From: Anthoceros angustus
Lineage: Eukaryota > Streptophyta > Anthocerotopsida > Anthocerotales > Anthocerotaceae
NCBI GenBank assembly: GCA_010909165.1
Contig: VJWM01000044.1
Span: forward strand, 1,054,001-1,118,000
Direction: 5' to 3'
DNA: 64,000 bases
Shown: piece by piece, positions 1 through 10,807 of the stretch
Position numbering within the stretch: position 1 is the stretch's first letter
Layout of the letters: every line of letters starts with the position of its first letter
Position numbers and translations under genes: made by a program
The notes under the pieces: model-generated
Seen by the model: the letters and a program-made list of their open reading frames with translations, nothing else
What the model was told of the DNA's origin: nothing
The model's database searches: none

Positions 1-1716
1 AGGCGGTGGAGCGGGGGGCGATCGTGATCGTGGCGGCGCGGGAGGTGAGCGTGGCCGTGGGTACTGTGAAGGCGGTGGTTGTGGTGGAGGACACCAACGG
101 GGTGCTGTCTGCCCTAGCCGGCGCCTTCTACTCGCATCCCTCCAGGAAGCTGAGCGTGGTAGGGATTACAGGGACGAACGGGAAGACGACGACGTCGTAT
201 CTGTTGCGAAGCATGTACGAGTCCATGGGGATGAGGACCGGGCTGCTCGGTACTATCAGCTACTACATCAACGCGAGGAGAAAGCTGGAGGCTCCGAACA
301 CCACTCCAGACGCGGTCTACTTGCAGAAGCTCATGGCAAGTATGGTGCATTACGGGTCCGAGGTCTGTGTGATGGAGGTTTCATCGCACGCGCTGGCGCT
401 GGGGAGGTGCACGGATGTGGATTTCGATGTGGCTGTGTTCACGAATCTTACCAGGGACCATATGGATTTCCATGGCAGCATGGAGGAGTACCGGGAGGCC
501 AAGGCTAAGTTGTTTGACAAGATGGTGGACCCGAAGCGGCACCGGAAGGTGGTGAACGTCGACGACCCTAATGCCGGGTTCTTTATGGCCAGGGGCGGGG
601 CGGATGTGCCTGTGGTGACCTTCGGGCAGGAGAACAGCGGCGCGGATGTGTTTCCGTTGGAGGTGCAGCTGACTCTGTTTGAGACCGACCTCTTGGTGAG
701 GACGCCTAAGGGGAATGTGGAGATCTCGTCCGGGCTGTTGGGGCGGCACAATGTATATAACATTCTTGCGGCTGTGGCTGTGGGGATCGCCGTGGGCGTG
801 CCGTTGGAGGATATTGTGCGCGGGATCGAGGAGGTGGATGCTGTGCCCGGAAGGTGCGAGCTTATTGATGAGGAGCAGGCGTTTGCTGTGGTTGTGGATT
901 ACGCACACACGCCGGACGCTCTGTCCAGGCTGCTGGACACGATCAGGGAGTGTGGGCCCCGTCGGATTATCACAGGTACTACTTGCTAGTAGCTAGGGTT
1001 GCTCCAAACCATTGCTGCCGCCGTTGCTGCTGGTGATTGAAGTAGTGGAGCTGCCTTCTTTTGGGATGTTGCAGTGGTGGGCTGCGGAGGGGATCGGGAC
1101 CGAGGGAAGCGGCCTATGATGGCCAAGATCGCCACTGACAAGAGCGACGTCACCATTATCACGTCCGACAACCCTCGAACTGAGGATCCTCGTAAGACTT
1201 GCTGGCTTGCCTGCCTCAGTCATTTTTCCCGACCGTCTTGGCGAAGCATGAGCGTCATATGGAAGAGGGATGGGCTGACCCGACCCTGAACCGTGTGGCT
1301 GCAGTGGACATTATCGATGATATGCTGGCGGGAGTTGGGTGGTCGGTGGAGGAGTATTGCGAGTGGGGGGAGAAGGACTACTATCCTCCCCTCCCAAACG
1401 GCCACAGACTGTTTGTGTATGACATCCGGTGCATAGCTGTCCGAGCTGCCGTTGCCATGGGAGAGGAAGGCGATGCCGTGGTAAGCTATCTGCTCTACTA
1501 CAAAGCCTAGCAGCAGGAGGCAGCGAGCAGCGCTTTATTGATAGTCATCTGTGGGTGTCTATGCAGGTGATAGCCGGCAAAGGCCACGAGACATACCAAA
1601 TCGTAGGCAAGGAGAAGCAGTACTTCGACGACAGGGAAGAATGCCGAGAAGCTCTGCAGCACGTGGACGCTTTGCACGCGGCTGGTGTGGACACCAGTGA
1701 GTTTCCCTGGAGGTGA
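1..1716 (+). CDS. MURE: MurE-like UDP-MurNAc-tripeptide ligase, 5' partial, 4 exons
   Basis: 3' part of a Mur ligase; the start lies outside the window. Exons: <3-975, 1075-1191, 1305-1480, 1567-1716, all joins in frame (about 471 residues present). Seen: ATP-binding loop GTNGKTTT (171-194), a KAKLFD stretch like the one holding the carbamylated lysine in Mur ligases, the DYAHTPD motif (898-918), and DNPRTEDP in exon 2 (1167 on). In the family DNPR selects meso-diaminopimelate. The last exon has the expected AGKGHE and DDRE motifs. In bacteria MurE adds the third amino acid of the peptidoglycan stem peptide. In mosses the plastid homologue is needed for plastid division, and in seed plants it works in plastid gene expression. 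With the ligase motifs intact, a catalytic plastid role is plausible here. The transit peptide cannot be seen. Confidence 0.95.
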
Positions 1717-2958
1717 GTTAGGTTTCACTCATCACCATACGTCTCACTATCTTCCCAAGCTAGGGTTCGCTGACTTTCTGGTGCATCCTTTTCACAGAGT
1801 GCTTGAGAGCGTGTAAACGTGGGCCATCCTAAAGCAGCGCGTCCCCTGCGCGTGGCAAGCATGGGAGAGATCAGCATTAAGTAAGTACGATGCTCGTGCT
1901 AACTGATTTCAGTTGCAACATTTGTGGGCGGCCCCACCCACCGTTAGCTTCCTGTCTCGCAGGCTCCCGGGCTCAACACGCAGTGTCATAACGTATGGGC
2001 CGAGCGGGCGTCGACCATTTCCGACAATGGTTGGCCACCTATTGTGGCTTCTTGGCAGGAGTGATCCGGTAAGGCACCCATGGGTCTGAAGGCTTCTGTG
2101 TACCTTCCCACGTCAACCGCGTTGTTGGTTGGTTATCCATACTTCCAGACTTCAAGTTTAAGCTCCCACCGGCTCCGGGCAACAGATCCGGTTCTCAAAG
2201 ATTCCGATGCCGAAACCGAGGGATTGTTTGTCACGGCACTGGCAACAACAGAGCACCTGTCGAGTCGTGTGGAATACCCGGGCCGTCGGCCACACTTCCG
2301 ACGGCGGCTGAATCGCTCCCAGTATAGAAAACAGCGTTGTTGCTCTATGCGGCGTCCACCAGCTTCTAAACCTGTCGGCTAAGGTTAGTGGCGGCGCCGC
2401 GTGGAGCGCGGGTGTCGTTATAGTTTCTTTCTCTATCAGCCATCTGCAGTCCGCTCGTGCGCATCATGTATGTCGGCAATACGCGTTTTCGCGTGTTCTC
2501 CACGGTAAAGCGATCCAATTCAAATCTGGCTGCAGAAAGCGCGTTCTTATGTCGCTGTCCCGTGGCAGATTGACACTTGGACGGCATCCTCACTCTGTGC
2601 CACAAAGATTTAAAGGCGCTACTGGTTTCGTCTTGGTCTCAGGAGTCAGTGAAGGCTGCTGAGTAACATCCATCCAGATCTTGAGGCGCTTGTGGTCTCG
2701 GAAGCTCCGTGGTCAGTCTCGACGGCTGCGCCTTCAGTCTCATCACTCTCCTCGCACCCGCCGTGGCAGCTGCTTACAGCTGCAGCGTTTCCTTGGACCT
2801 GGACGGCAATAAAGCACAATTCTTCTGCAATTGCTTCTCAGGCTCCGCTTGCAAGCTTGGAGGAAAAGTGTGAGAAGTCGACTCGGAGTTGGAGTTGGAG
2901 TTGGAGCTGAATCGATCCCGAGCGGGCTTGTGTGAGGAAAATTTGCGCAACTCGGAGC
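1717..2958. other. intergenic: MurE 3' flank and CML 5' flank
   Basis: No gene recognised. Short open frames here have no family features. Just upstream of the calmodulin-like start is a GGAGTT hexanucleotide run (about 2886-2909), probably in the 5' UTR or promoter. Confidence 0.5.
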
Positions 2959-3780
2959 ATGACCAACTTGGCTCCCATTGTGGTGCTTGCCAAGGAAGGG
3001 CTAGGCCAGATGATCGAGCACAACTGGCACTACTCGCCGGTGCAGCACACGCCACCTCCTGCACAGAAGATGGTAGCGCAGGCCGCGGCCGGGGAGGTCC
3101 TGGTGGAACACTTCGACAGTGAGGCATTTCCCGGAACCTTCGACCGCTCCCTGTCCCGGGCTAGCGACACCAGCAGCAGCGGCACCAGCGTCTTCACCGG
3201 GAGCGCGAGCAGCGATAGCACCTTCTCCCGATCCGTGAGCAAGGACTTCGGGGACCTGCCGCCGAGCAGGTCCGGCAAGCTGACGCTGGCGTCCGAGGAG
3301 GAGATGTGGAGGATCTTCCGGTCCGTGGACCAGGACGGGGACGGCAGGGTTTGCCTCAAGGAGCTGGCAGCTTTCTTGGCCAAGCTCGAGTCCGAGCTCA
3401 CGGAGAAGGACATCCAGGGGCTGCTGGAGTCCGCGGACGAGAACGGGGACCGGCGCTTGGAGTTCCACGAGTTCGTCAAGCTCTACCACTCGGTGGCTGC
3501 GCCGGAGGAGAGGAACGGCCACGGGCTGGAGGATGTAATGGAGGTGGACGATAACCCGGACGAGCAGGCGCTGCGGGACGCCTTCACCGTGTTTGATAGG
3601 AACAATGACGGCCTCATCTCCCCCTCCGAGCTCTTGCTGGTGATGCGGAGCCTGAGTGCCACGGGGAATTCCAAGAAGCTCAGCGACTGTTCCCGGATGA
3701 TCAAGGCTGTTGACAAGGACGGCGACGGCCAGGTTAACTTCCAGGAGTTCAAGGACATGATGACCACCGGCTTCCTGTAG
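2959..3780 (+). CDS. calmodulin-like protein with four EF-hands (273 aa)
   Basis: Single-exon EF-hand protein, a probable Ca2+ sensor. The first ATG of the frame is at 2959 (MTNLAPIVV); the frame opens slightly earlier but without an ATG. An N-terminal extension of about 110 residues is rich in Ser/Thr/Pro, with a polar SSSGTS-type stretch, and is followed by two EF-hand pairs. Loops start near residues 124 (DQDGDGRV), 160 (DENGDRRL), 213 (DRNNDGLI) and 252 (DKDGDGQV). Loop 2 has Arg where the conserved loop Gly is expected, so it may bind Ca2+ weakly. Calmodulin itself is ~149 aa, so this is a CML with an added N-terminal region of unknown role. A paralogue lies at 15706-16314. Confidence 0.9.
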   Translation: MTNLAPIVVLAKEGLGQMIEHNWHYSPVQHTPPPAQKMVAQAAAGEVLVEHFDSEAFPGTFDRSLSRASDTSSSGTSVFTGSASSDSTFSRSVSKDFGDLPPSRSGKLTLASEEEMWRIFRSVDQDGDGRVCLKELAAFLAKLESELTEKDIQGLLESADENGDRRLEFHEFVKLYHSVAAPEERNGHGLEDVMEVDDNPDEQALRDAFTVFDRNNDGLISPSELLLVMRSLSATGNSKKLSDCSRMIKAVDKDGDGQVNFQEFKDMMTTGFL

Positions 3781-4480
3781 CCCTGCCGTCCTTCCCGTTG
3801 CTGCAACAATGTCCGCGCATTCTCAAGACTTGTCACTTATCTTCCGGGGACCAGCGGGCACGCCAAGAACGCGTTTCACCATCCGGCTGGAAGAACTCAA
3901 ATTCATTCCGCTGGGAAGAGGCACTGTTTTTGGCCTCGCAGTCTCCTTGAGAGGGAAGGGAAGGCACGGCAATAGAAGGTAAGACGGATGCGTGCACACC
4001 AGGAAGAGGTCCTGGAGCGTCGTGGCTGTTGCACTTTGAATTGGCAGCTTCCGTTCTCTTCGGTGGTGGGCAAGCCTGGAACAACAACACGACAACTTAA
4101 CATGAATAAGCCAGCATAAGCAACAAGCAAATTGTGGCAATTTAAGTGTATCTGTATCAGAGATATTTGGGGTACCTTTTAGGTATTGTAGCAATTTTTT
4201 ACTGCCGGGATCGGGGCTGATAGGGTGCATGTCCCTGATGCTTGTCACGGCCAGGCTAGGCAGTATGAAGAAACATATTTTAGTACTTCGCATAAACGAT
4301 CGTATTCTAACATTTCCACGCGAGGCTACAGCAGTACATGTTTCGGAATTCCTGAGCTCATGTTGTGAAGCTCTAGTCACTGCGCATTCCTATTCCGTGT
4401 CCCGCAATGTGCATTTTCTGCTCGCGTGCTCTGTTGTGTGGTGGCATACGCGGCAGGTCTGAAACAAGGGTTTAACAAGG
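3781..4480. other. intergenic between CML and TruA-like gene
   Basis: No supported gene. The first part is probably the 3' UTR of the CML gene and the last part the promoter of the pseudouridine synthase gene. Short ORFs on both strands have no recognisable features. Confidence 0.4.
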
Positions 4481-6140
4481 ATGCTGCGCTCTCGCTTCGC
4501 TTTGAGGACATGTACCAACTATTGGCCTCACGCCCGGGCAAGTCGCCGAACAGCGGCGTTTTGGAGCATGGCTGGCGGTGCTGCTGCGGGCAACCAAACA
4601 CCGGTAGCTTCATTTTTGCCACACAGAATCTTCCCAATGCTGCAAATGTTAAGTAAGACCTGACTGAGAGGTTGGGGACGTCTTTGAACTCCGTAATTCA
4701 CCTTGGCAGAGGATCTCCTACAGGCTGCAATGAATGCTGTGTCTGTGGAAAGGGGGGTCCTGGTGGAGGAGGCGGCAGAAATGGCCGTCGATTCCGAGCA
4801 GCCTGTCAATGGGACCAGCAGCCCTACATGGAAGTGGCGGCTGGTTTTAGCTTACGATGGCTCTAAGTACTCTGGTTTGCACCATAATCTCCTTCCGCTG
4901 TCTTCCAAGAGTCTGCATCTGCCGTTACAAGGGTTTAAGCTTCAAGCCTGTCTGCAGGATGGCAGCTGCAAGACCGGGATCCTACTATTCAGTTCCATGT
5001 CGAAGACGCTCTCATGAAGTTGACTCGCCTCACCAGGAAAGAGCTCAAAGTGATTGGAGCTGGTCGCACCGACGCTGGGGTTCATGCCTGGGGTCAGGTA
5101 ATTTCCGGCACAACGTCACTCTTGTAATGATGATATTGGGCAGCTTGTTGCAGTCCTGCTGAGGCCTTTGGGCGGTTGCAGGTAGCACAATTCACCACTC
5201 TGTCTCCATTTGAGGAGCTGGGAAAGGTTCATGCCTCTCTGAATGGTATCTTGCCGCATGACATCAGAGTTAGGGAAGTCTCAGCTGTTCATCCTAGCTT
5301 CCATGCTCGCTACTCAGCTCTGTCCAAAACTTACCACTACAAGGCTTATGTTTCACCGGTTATGGACCCTTTTCAGCGTGGTCACACTCTCTTCGTGATC
5401 GAGAATCTCAATGTGGAGGTTATGCAAGAGGCTGCTCAAAACTTTGTGGGAACGCACGATTTCTCCGCCTTTGCGAATGCATCTGATGACGCTGCCTTGC
5501 AAGATCCTGTCAGGACCATCTTCAAGTTTAACGTGAATGCTGCGGTAGGTACGTGAAACCGTGCTTCCCCATGTAATTTGGGTTTACTGTTTTCTGTGAC
5601 TTACAAGGCATTCCGTTGCAGGGACCGGAGGTTTGCTTTGTAGTAGAGGGAACAGGTTTTTTCTACAAGCAAGTCCGCAACATGGTAACGATGTCCGATT
5701 CAACTGCTGTTCCCCTGTGACTTCATGCACCAATATCGGTTGAAACCTAATCTCGTTAATCACCTTGGCACTCTCAGGTTGGCTTGCTTATTGAGATTGG
5801 GAAGGAATTGGTTCCTCCGAGGGCAGTGCTTGATGTTATAGACTCTAAGAGCCGCAAAGCACTGGCATCAGTAGCCCGCACTGCTCCACCTCAGGGCCTC
5901 TACCTAATGTCTGTGAGTTACGATGAAGCCGCTCTCTCACCAGTCGAAGAAGTGCCAAGGGCCAGTCATGGGACGTGGAAACAGCCTCCGAAAGCTGCAC
6001 TTTATAAACTTCCTTGTTCATTGGTAGCCTTCGTAGCCTTTCCTGTCATCAGTTCACTTCTGCTACACAGATTTGGGTTTCTTGATTTGATTGACATTCA
6101 GAAGCTGCTGTCGCTGATGCTAGCTAGCACTGCCTTCTAG
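4481..6140 (+). CDS. TruA-family tRNA pseudouridine synthase, organelle-targeted, 6 exons (421 aa)
   Basis: Converts uridine to pseudouridine in tRNA; bacterial TruA acts at positions 38-40. Exons: 4481-4652, 4710-4874, 4958-5097, 5182-5544, 5622-5684, 5778-6140; introns are 57-93 bp and all phases agree. Seen: [12 protein letters not shown] across introns 1-2, the catalytic [12 protein letters not shown] (Asp codon 5071-5073), [18 protein letters not shown] and [14 protein letters not shown]. The first exon codes for about 57 residues rich in Arg, Ala, Ser and Thr and almost without acidic residues, which looks like a plastid or mitochondrial targeting peptide. I chose the start for that reason and because the 57-bp intron keeps frame. 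The C-terminal ~60 residues after the conserved core are hydrophobic and unlike bacterial TruA; a missed last intron is possible. Confidence 0.93.
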
Positions 6141-6717
6141 GATGACTCCAGTCACGTCAGAAAGCGGCAGCGCCAAACATGAAGAGGTTCGAGAGTGTCT
6201 CAACAGGTGAAAGGGAAACGACTTCCCTTCTTCGAGGTCAGTCTACCCTCTGAAGTGCAGTTTTGCAAGCTATGGACAAAACAGAAGAGTTTGCTAAACC
6301 AAAGGCGCATCATGCCAGAGCCGAGTCCAGAGGCAAGAGGTAAGAGGCAAGAGCTGAGACAAGAGACTCAAGGCGTGAGGCGAGACCGAACACTAGACCA
6401 GAGAAGAGACCGGGTGAATGAGACGAGAGACAACACCAAAAATATTAATGACAATAGAGACAGTGCAACTGGCAAAAGGGAAGTGTGGTGACCAACACAT
6501 ACACCAAGCATTCCAGAAGGTAAGGGCCGAGACCAGAGCTAAAAGGCAAGAACAGCTGCGAGAAGCGAGAGGCCAGAGGATTTATACCCTCTGGGCATAG
6601 CAGATTCTCGAGAATTATGAACCTACTGTCTACGAAAGGATTACTTAATAGTAAATATATTGAGTATTTTATACTCTATTTAAGCATTTTATCTACATTA
6701 ACTTTAAAACTTGTCTA
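6141..6717. repeat. TruA 3' flank with purine-rich degenerate repeats
   Basis: Region 6310-6590 is dominated by irregular GAGGCAAGAG/GAGACAAGAG-type units. Open frames through it encode low-complexity Arg/Glu/Thr-rich peptides that I do not regard as genes. Past 6600 the sequence becomes AT-rich up to the LTR palindrome. Confidence 0.5.
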
Positions 6718-7285
6718 GTAACAAGCCTTGCATGAGAAGCATGCAGCCCTGATCTAGTTAGTAAGTTGTAAATAGTGGTGGTAAGACTTAGCTTAGGGCT
6801 TAAGGAAGGAAGTCTGCTTTAGGCAGTTACTTTGGAAATGATGTAAGCTTCCCCCTATATAAGGAGATGAGGCTAGCCCTAGAGAAGCATCTCTTGTGAT
6901 CCTAGTATGGGGAGCTACACTCTTGAGGATAGGACTTTGGTACCTAGAGGCCTTGGGAGCTCGAAGTGTGAGCATGTCTAGAAGGATCCTAGCACTTGGG
7001 AGCTACACTCTTGTGAGGATAGGACTTTGGTGCCTAGAGGCCTTGGGAGCCTAGGTGTGGCGTGCTGAGGAGGAGGTCGAGGGGAAAGAGCTAAGCTCCT
7101 AGCTTAGGCAAATATGGGGAGCTCTCTCTGATCTCTCATGTATTCTTGTTGACTCTTGCTGAAATAAGCGACGGCGTCGACTCTGAGTCGTCCGTGGAAG
7201 GACGGCGGGCTAGAGGCCTAGTCGGTGTTTGGTGATGTTTTGTCGCTAATCGCTGCATTGCCCACCTCAGAAAAGGGGTGTTACT
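6718..7285 (+). mobile_element. LTR of a copia-like retrotransposon, plus-oriented arm of a palindrome
   Basis: The arm begins AGTAACAAGCC and ends GGGTGTTACT, so it has short inverted termini. It contains a TATATAAGG promoter-like box (~6855) and an internal tandem duplication of about 80 bp (6898-6977 and 6983-7062). Directly after it, at 7288, comes TGGTATCAGAGCT, the classical plant copia primer-binding site complementary to initiator tRNA-Met. That fixes both the nature and the orientation of the LTR. No gag or pol follows. Confidence 0.85.
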
Positions 7286-7287
7286 TG

Positions 7288-7300
7288 TGGTATCAGAGCT
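7288..7300 (+). other. retrotransposon primer-binding site (initiator tRNA-Met type)
   Basis: TGGTATCAGAGCT lies 2 bp after the end of the plus-oriented LTR. This motif is the usual minus-strand primer site of plant Ty1/copia elements. Confidence 0.85.
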
Positions 7301-7352
7301 CAAGATTGAAGCATCTTTTAGCTAGGGTGCTAGCTGGAAATGGCCCATCACA

Positions 7353-7984
7353 AGTAACACCCCCTTTTCCGCGAGGTGGGGCAGTCAAAAACATCAGCAA
7401 ACACCAGCACTAGGCCTCCAAGTAGCCCGCCGTCCTCGAAAACATCACCAAACACCAGCACTAGGCCTCCAAGTAGCCCGCCGTCCTTCCACGGGATGAC
7501 TCGTAGTCGACGCCGCACTGCCTATTCCAAAGAAGAGTCAACAAGAATACATGAGAGATCAAAGAGAGCTCCCCATCTTTGCCTAAGCTAGGAGCTTAGC
7601 TCTCTCCCTCGATCTCCTCCTCAGCCTCCTCTAGCACGCTCACACTCTAGGCTCCCAAGGCCTCTAGGCACCAAAGTCCTATCCTCACAAGAGTGTAGCT
7701 CCCAAGTGCTAGGAGCCTTCTAGACATGCTCACACTCCAGGCTCCCAAGGCCTCTAGGCATCAAAGTCCTATCCTCAAGAGTGTAGCTCCCCATGCTAGG
7801 ATCACAAGAGATGCTTCTCTAGGGCTAGCCTCATCTCCTTATATAAGGAGGCTCACATCATTTCCAAAGTAACTGCCTAAAGCAGACTTTCTTCCTTAAG
7901 CCCTAAGCTAAGTCTTACCACCACTATTTACAACTTACTAACTAGATCCAGGGCTGCATGTTTCTCATGCAAGGCTTGTTACTT
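7353..7984 (-). mobile_element. inverted second copy of the same LTR
   Basis: Reverse complement of the 6718-7285 LTR, with the TATATAAGG box (~7839), the internal duplication and the terminal AGTAACA/TGTTACT. It has an extra 52-bp tandem duplication (7387-7438 and 7439-7490) absent from the other arm. The two LTRs face each other across only 67 bp, and the minus-oriented copy is not followed by a PBS. The structure is therefore a rearranged element, not a normal LTR-internal-LTR unit. Confidence 0.85.
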
Positions 7985-10807
7985 GTCTTATACTTCTGTT
8001 TAAAAGATTGTATTTTATAGATATAAATCATTTTAAATTAACTTATAGGGTATATAACTTAATAAATTATATGCCCTAGATCATACATAAGTTCATTCTT
8101 TCCTCTTTCTTATTATATGTAGGTCTATTTTATATATATGTTGTATTTTCATTATCATCAATATGCTCTACCATGATATCCTCATGAAAAGCATCTTCAG
8201 CTTTAGCTTTCACAAGGTGAAGATCGTAGTTTTATCCTTCTTCACTAATAACGTTCAAAGATAAACCATAATCTTTATGATTGTCATACTTAATTGTGCC
8301 ATCTATTTACTATAAAGTTTTATCTTATACACAATCTACAATTGGGATAAAACCAAATGTTCCAACACATGTACGAGTTGAATTTTAGAGGACTCTCCGC
8401 GATTACATTTTGTTCCGTATTATCTGCCATGTTGTCATGATGTGTGCTTTTGCTAGACTGCTCATGCATGGATATCTAAATAGAGCACAAGAGAGGATGT
8501 TGCTTTGGAGAGCTCACACACATACATAGATGTCTAAATGGAGGTGATGCTTCTGCTTCTGCTCCATTTAGACCTTTATGGATGTACATGGAGCTCTCCT
8601 TGGAGCTTGTTCAAGTTTCCTCAAACCTCGTCGAGGAGCGGCCTTATCGTGGAGCAGAGCGGTTGTTGTTAAAGGGGTGGTTTTGGTGTTCGAAGGTGTA
8701 CTAAGGACTGGTTTTCAATATCCACAGGCCAATATCCAACTGCGATTCTCTAGTAGGGCATGCATGTTGCCAGTAGCAAATCGCCTCTTCCCCGTGACAC
8801 CATTCCCGTCGCACCCTTCCCATGTGACATTTTGTAGCACCGTTCCCGTGATCCAAGCCCTGCATGACGTCTTCCCGTGATCCCAAGCGCTCATGGCGTC
8901 TTTCCGTGATCGTCCGTCTGTAACATATTCTTGCACCCTTCTCATGGTCAAGTCCTGCATGACTGTCTTCCCGTGATCCCAAGCTCACATGGCTATCTTC
9001 CCGTGGTTGTGCTTGTGTGTCAGGACGTGACTGTCTGTCCCTCCTAGAGTTTGTCAGCAGGAACTTCCTATCCGATTAAACCCTTCCTCACTTTCTCAGG
9101 ACTGAGTGTCTGCAGTGCGTCTGGTTGTACGCCATCCCCTCTCATCATGTGAAAAAAGTTGAGCACCACGTCATTGTTGCCTAGGCAGAACGACGGCTAT
9201 CCCATGCCTTGTTGGGGGTATGCTGCTATGTGCAAACGACACTCCATGTTGTTTTGTCACATGCATGAGCAGAGAGCTGGTTTCTGTCCGGAATACGTCG
9301 TGCAGTCAGAGAGGCACTTCAGGCGAACTCGCAACGTCCCCTGCACACACACAGAACAATGGCGGGTGCTAACCTGTCAGTCCAGGCGACCTAGCAAATA
9401 CAAAACACACCATTCAGGTGCCTCAATGACTGCCCCTTCACCTTCAGCAGTCTCGCGAGCAACATACGAGGATCGCCTTGCTGGTAGCGCCTGAGGCGCA
9501 GGTGTTGGCTGCATTTGCATGAGCGCCGCAACCACAAACTGCTGTCAGCAAAATGTGGTCACAAGCACTGTACAGAATGAGCCTTGACCGCGAAACATTG
9601 TACCCTTGATATCAGCTAGTATGCCTCCATCTTGTATCCAGATTATGGTGTCACATGATCTCAATTTGAATGATTCAAATCACACCTCCAGTTTTGGGCG
9701 GAGGGTCAGGACAGGCTGTCTGTTATCTACAGGGATGTTTTGCTGCAAAAACAAGGGAACTGGGTCAGATGGGCAACGGAAGGTTTGTTGGTGACCTCAA
9801 GGACAAGCACATGCATCTGCCGTCACACGATGCCAACCTTGGCTAGAGCCCAATCCGCAGAGTCGAAGAAAGCCCGCGATGTTTTCTGCAAAGATATCCA
9901 TGGTGGTATCGTAAGTATTCTCACATGCAAGGTGACGTGCGCAGGTGCTGTTCAGCCACGGATTCAGTAGCTTACCGTCTCCACGAAAGACTTCCTTTTC
10001 GGCCTAACCCCGTATTTCTTCGCTGCTGCCTCCTGCACATTCCAAGGTTGCATGCAACTCAGAGAAAGGCAAGGAAAAATCTACGGTTAGATAATCCGCA
10101 TAAATCCACCTCGGCTATCAGCGTTTCTTCCTCGACAGCGTCATCGGGGCTAGGGCTGGAGACTCCTTTGCTGGTCTGGCCTTTTTCCTCCTCCATCCCC
10201 GGCCGTCCCCTTGGAAGGGAGATGCTCCAACCAACCGGTAGTTTCTCCGATCGACAGCGAGTCAGCTACGTTACAGCTTAAGGAGAAACATGAGGTGCAT
10301 GCAGGTGACAACATCAGGCTTGACGATTCCCTTCCATCAATTCCATCTCAACCAGTTGCTCTGCGCCTCAACGACACCAGCTTTTCCTTAACAAGATTTG
10401 GACGAACACCTTCCTCTCGAATCTCGTCATAGCATCGAAACGGCCGACCATGCCATACACGAATCCCGCCTTCAAGCGTTCAACGTCTTTCAATGCCAAG
10501 CGCCCAGGTCTGCATTACCAGCTTCCCAAAATCCATCCATGGGAGTGCCCTGTGTAGCGGCACAGCCCTTTCTTTTCCATTCCTCGCACCGTGACATCCA
10601 ATTGGTAGTGTGGCCCCAACGGACCGGTATTTTGTCTTATACTGTGCCCTAAAACAGCTCACTAGCAAATTCCGCCTTTCGACAGGATCTGATTGTGAGG
10701 CTTCTCCACGCGTTGCCACGCATTGAGAAGACAACGCTGCAAATCGATCTAATCTACAAAGCTCTTCTGTCTTCGTCCTCAAACCCTGTTGAGATCTACG
10801 GGTCACC
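7985..10807. other. long intergenic stretch between LTR palindrome and ropporin-like gene
   Basis: No recognisable gene. 7985-8450 is AT-rich. 8543-8573 contains a hairpin (TCTAAATGGAG ... CTCCATTTAGA). 8780-9010 contains degenerate repeats of a CTTCCCGTGATCC(C)AAGC module. The many short ORFs from 9.1 to 10.7 kb lack family signatures and consistent splice structure. Confidence 0.4.

Noticed and set aside
3001-3836. Minus-strand frames of 117-173 codons over the first CML
   Set aside because: Antisense shadows of the EF-hand gene; no motifs of their own.
6195-6600. Arg/Glu-rich frame after TruA
   Set aside because: Low-complexity purine repeats; no conserved features and a sharp composition change from the real exons.
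6718-7984. Possible DNA transposon with ~0.6 kb terminal inverted repeats
   Set aside because: The arms have a promoter-like box and one is followed by a tRNA-Met primer-binding site, which identifies them as retrotransposon LTRs.
8578-8988. Overlapping plus and minus frames near 8.7 kb
   Set aside because: Built on the degenerate CTTCCCGTGATCC repeat; no family similarity and no splice-compatible partners.
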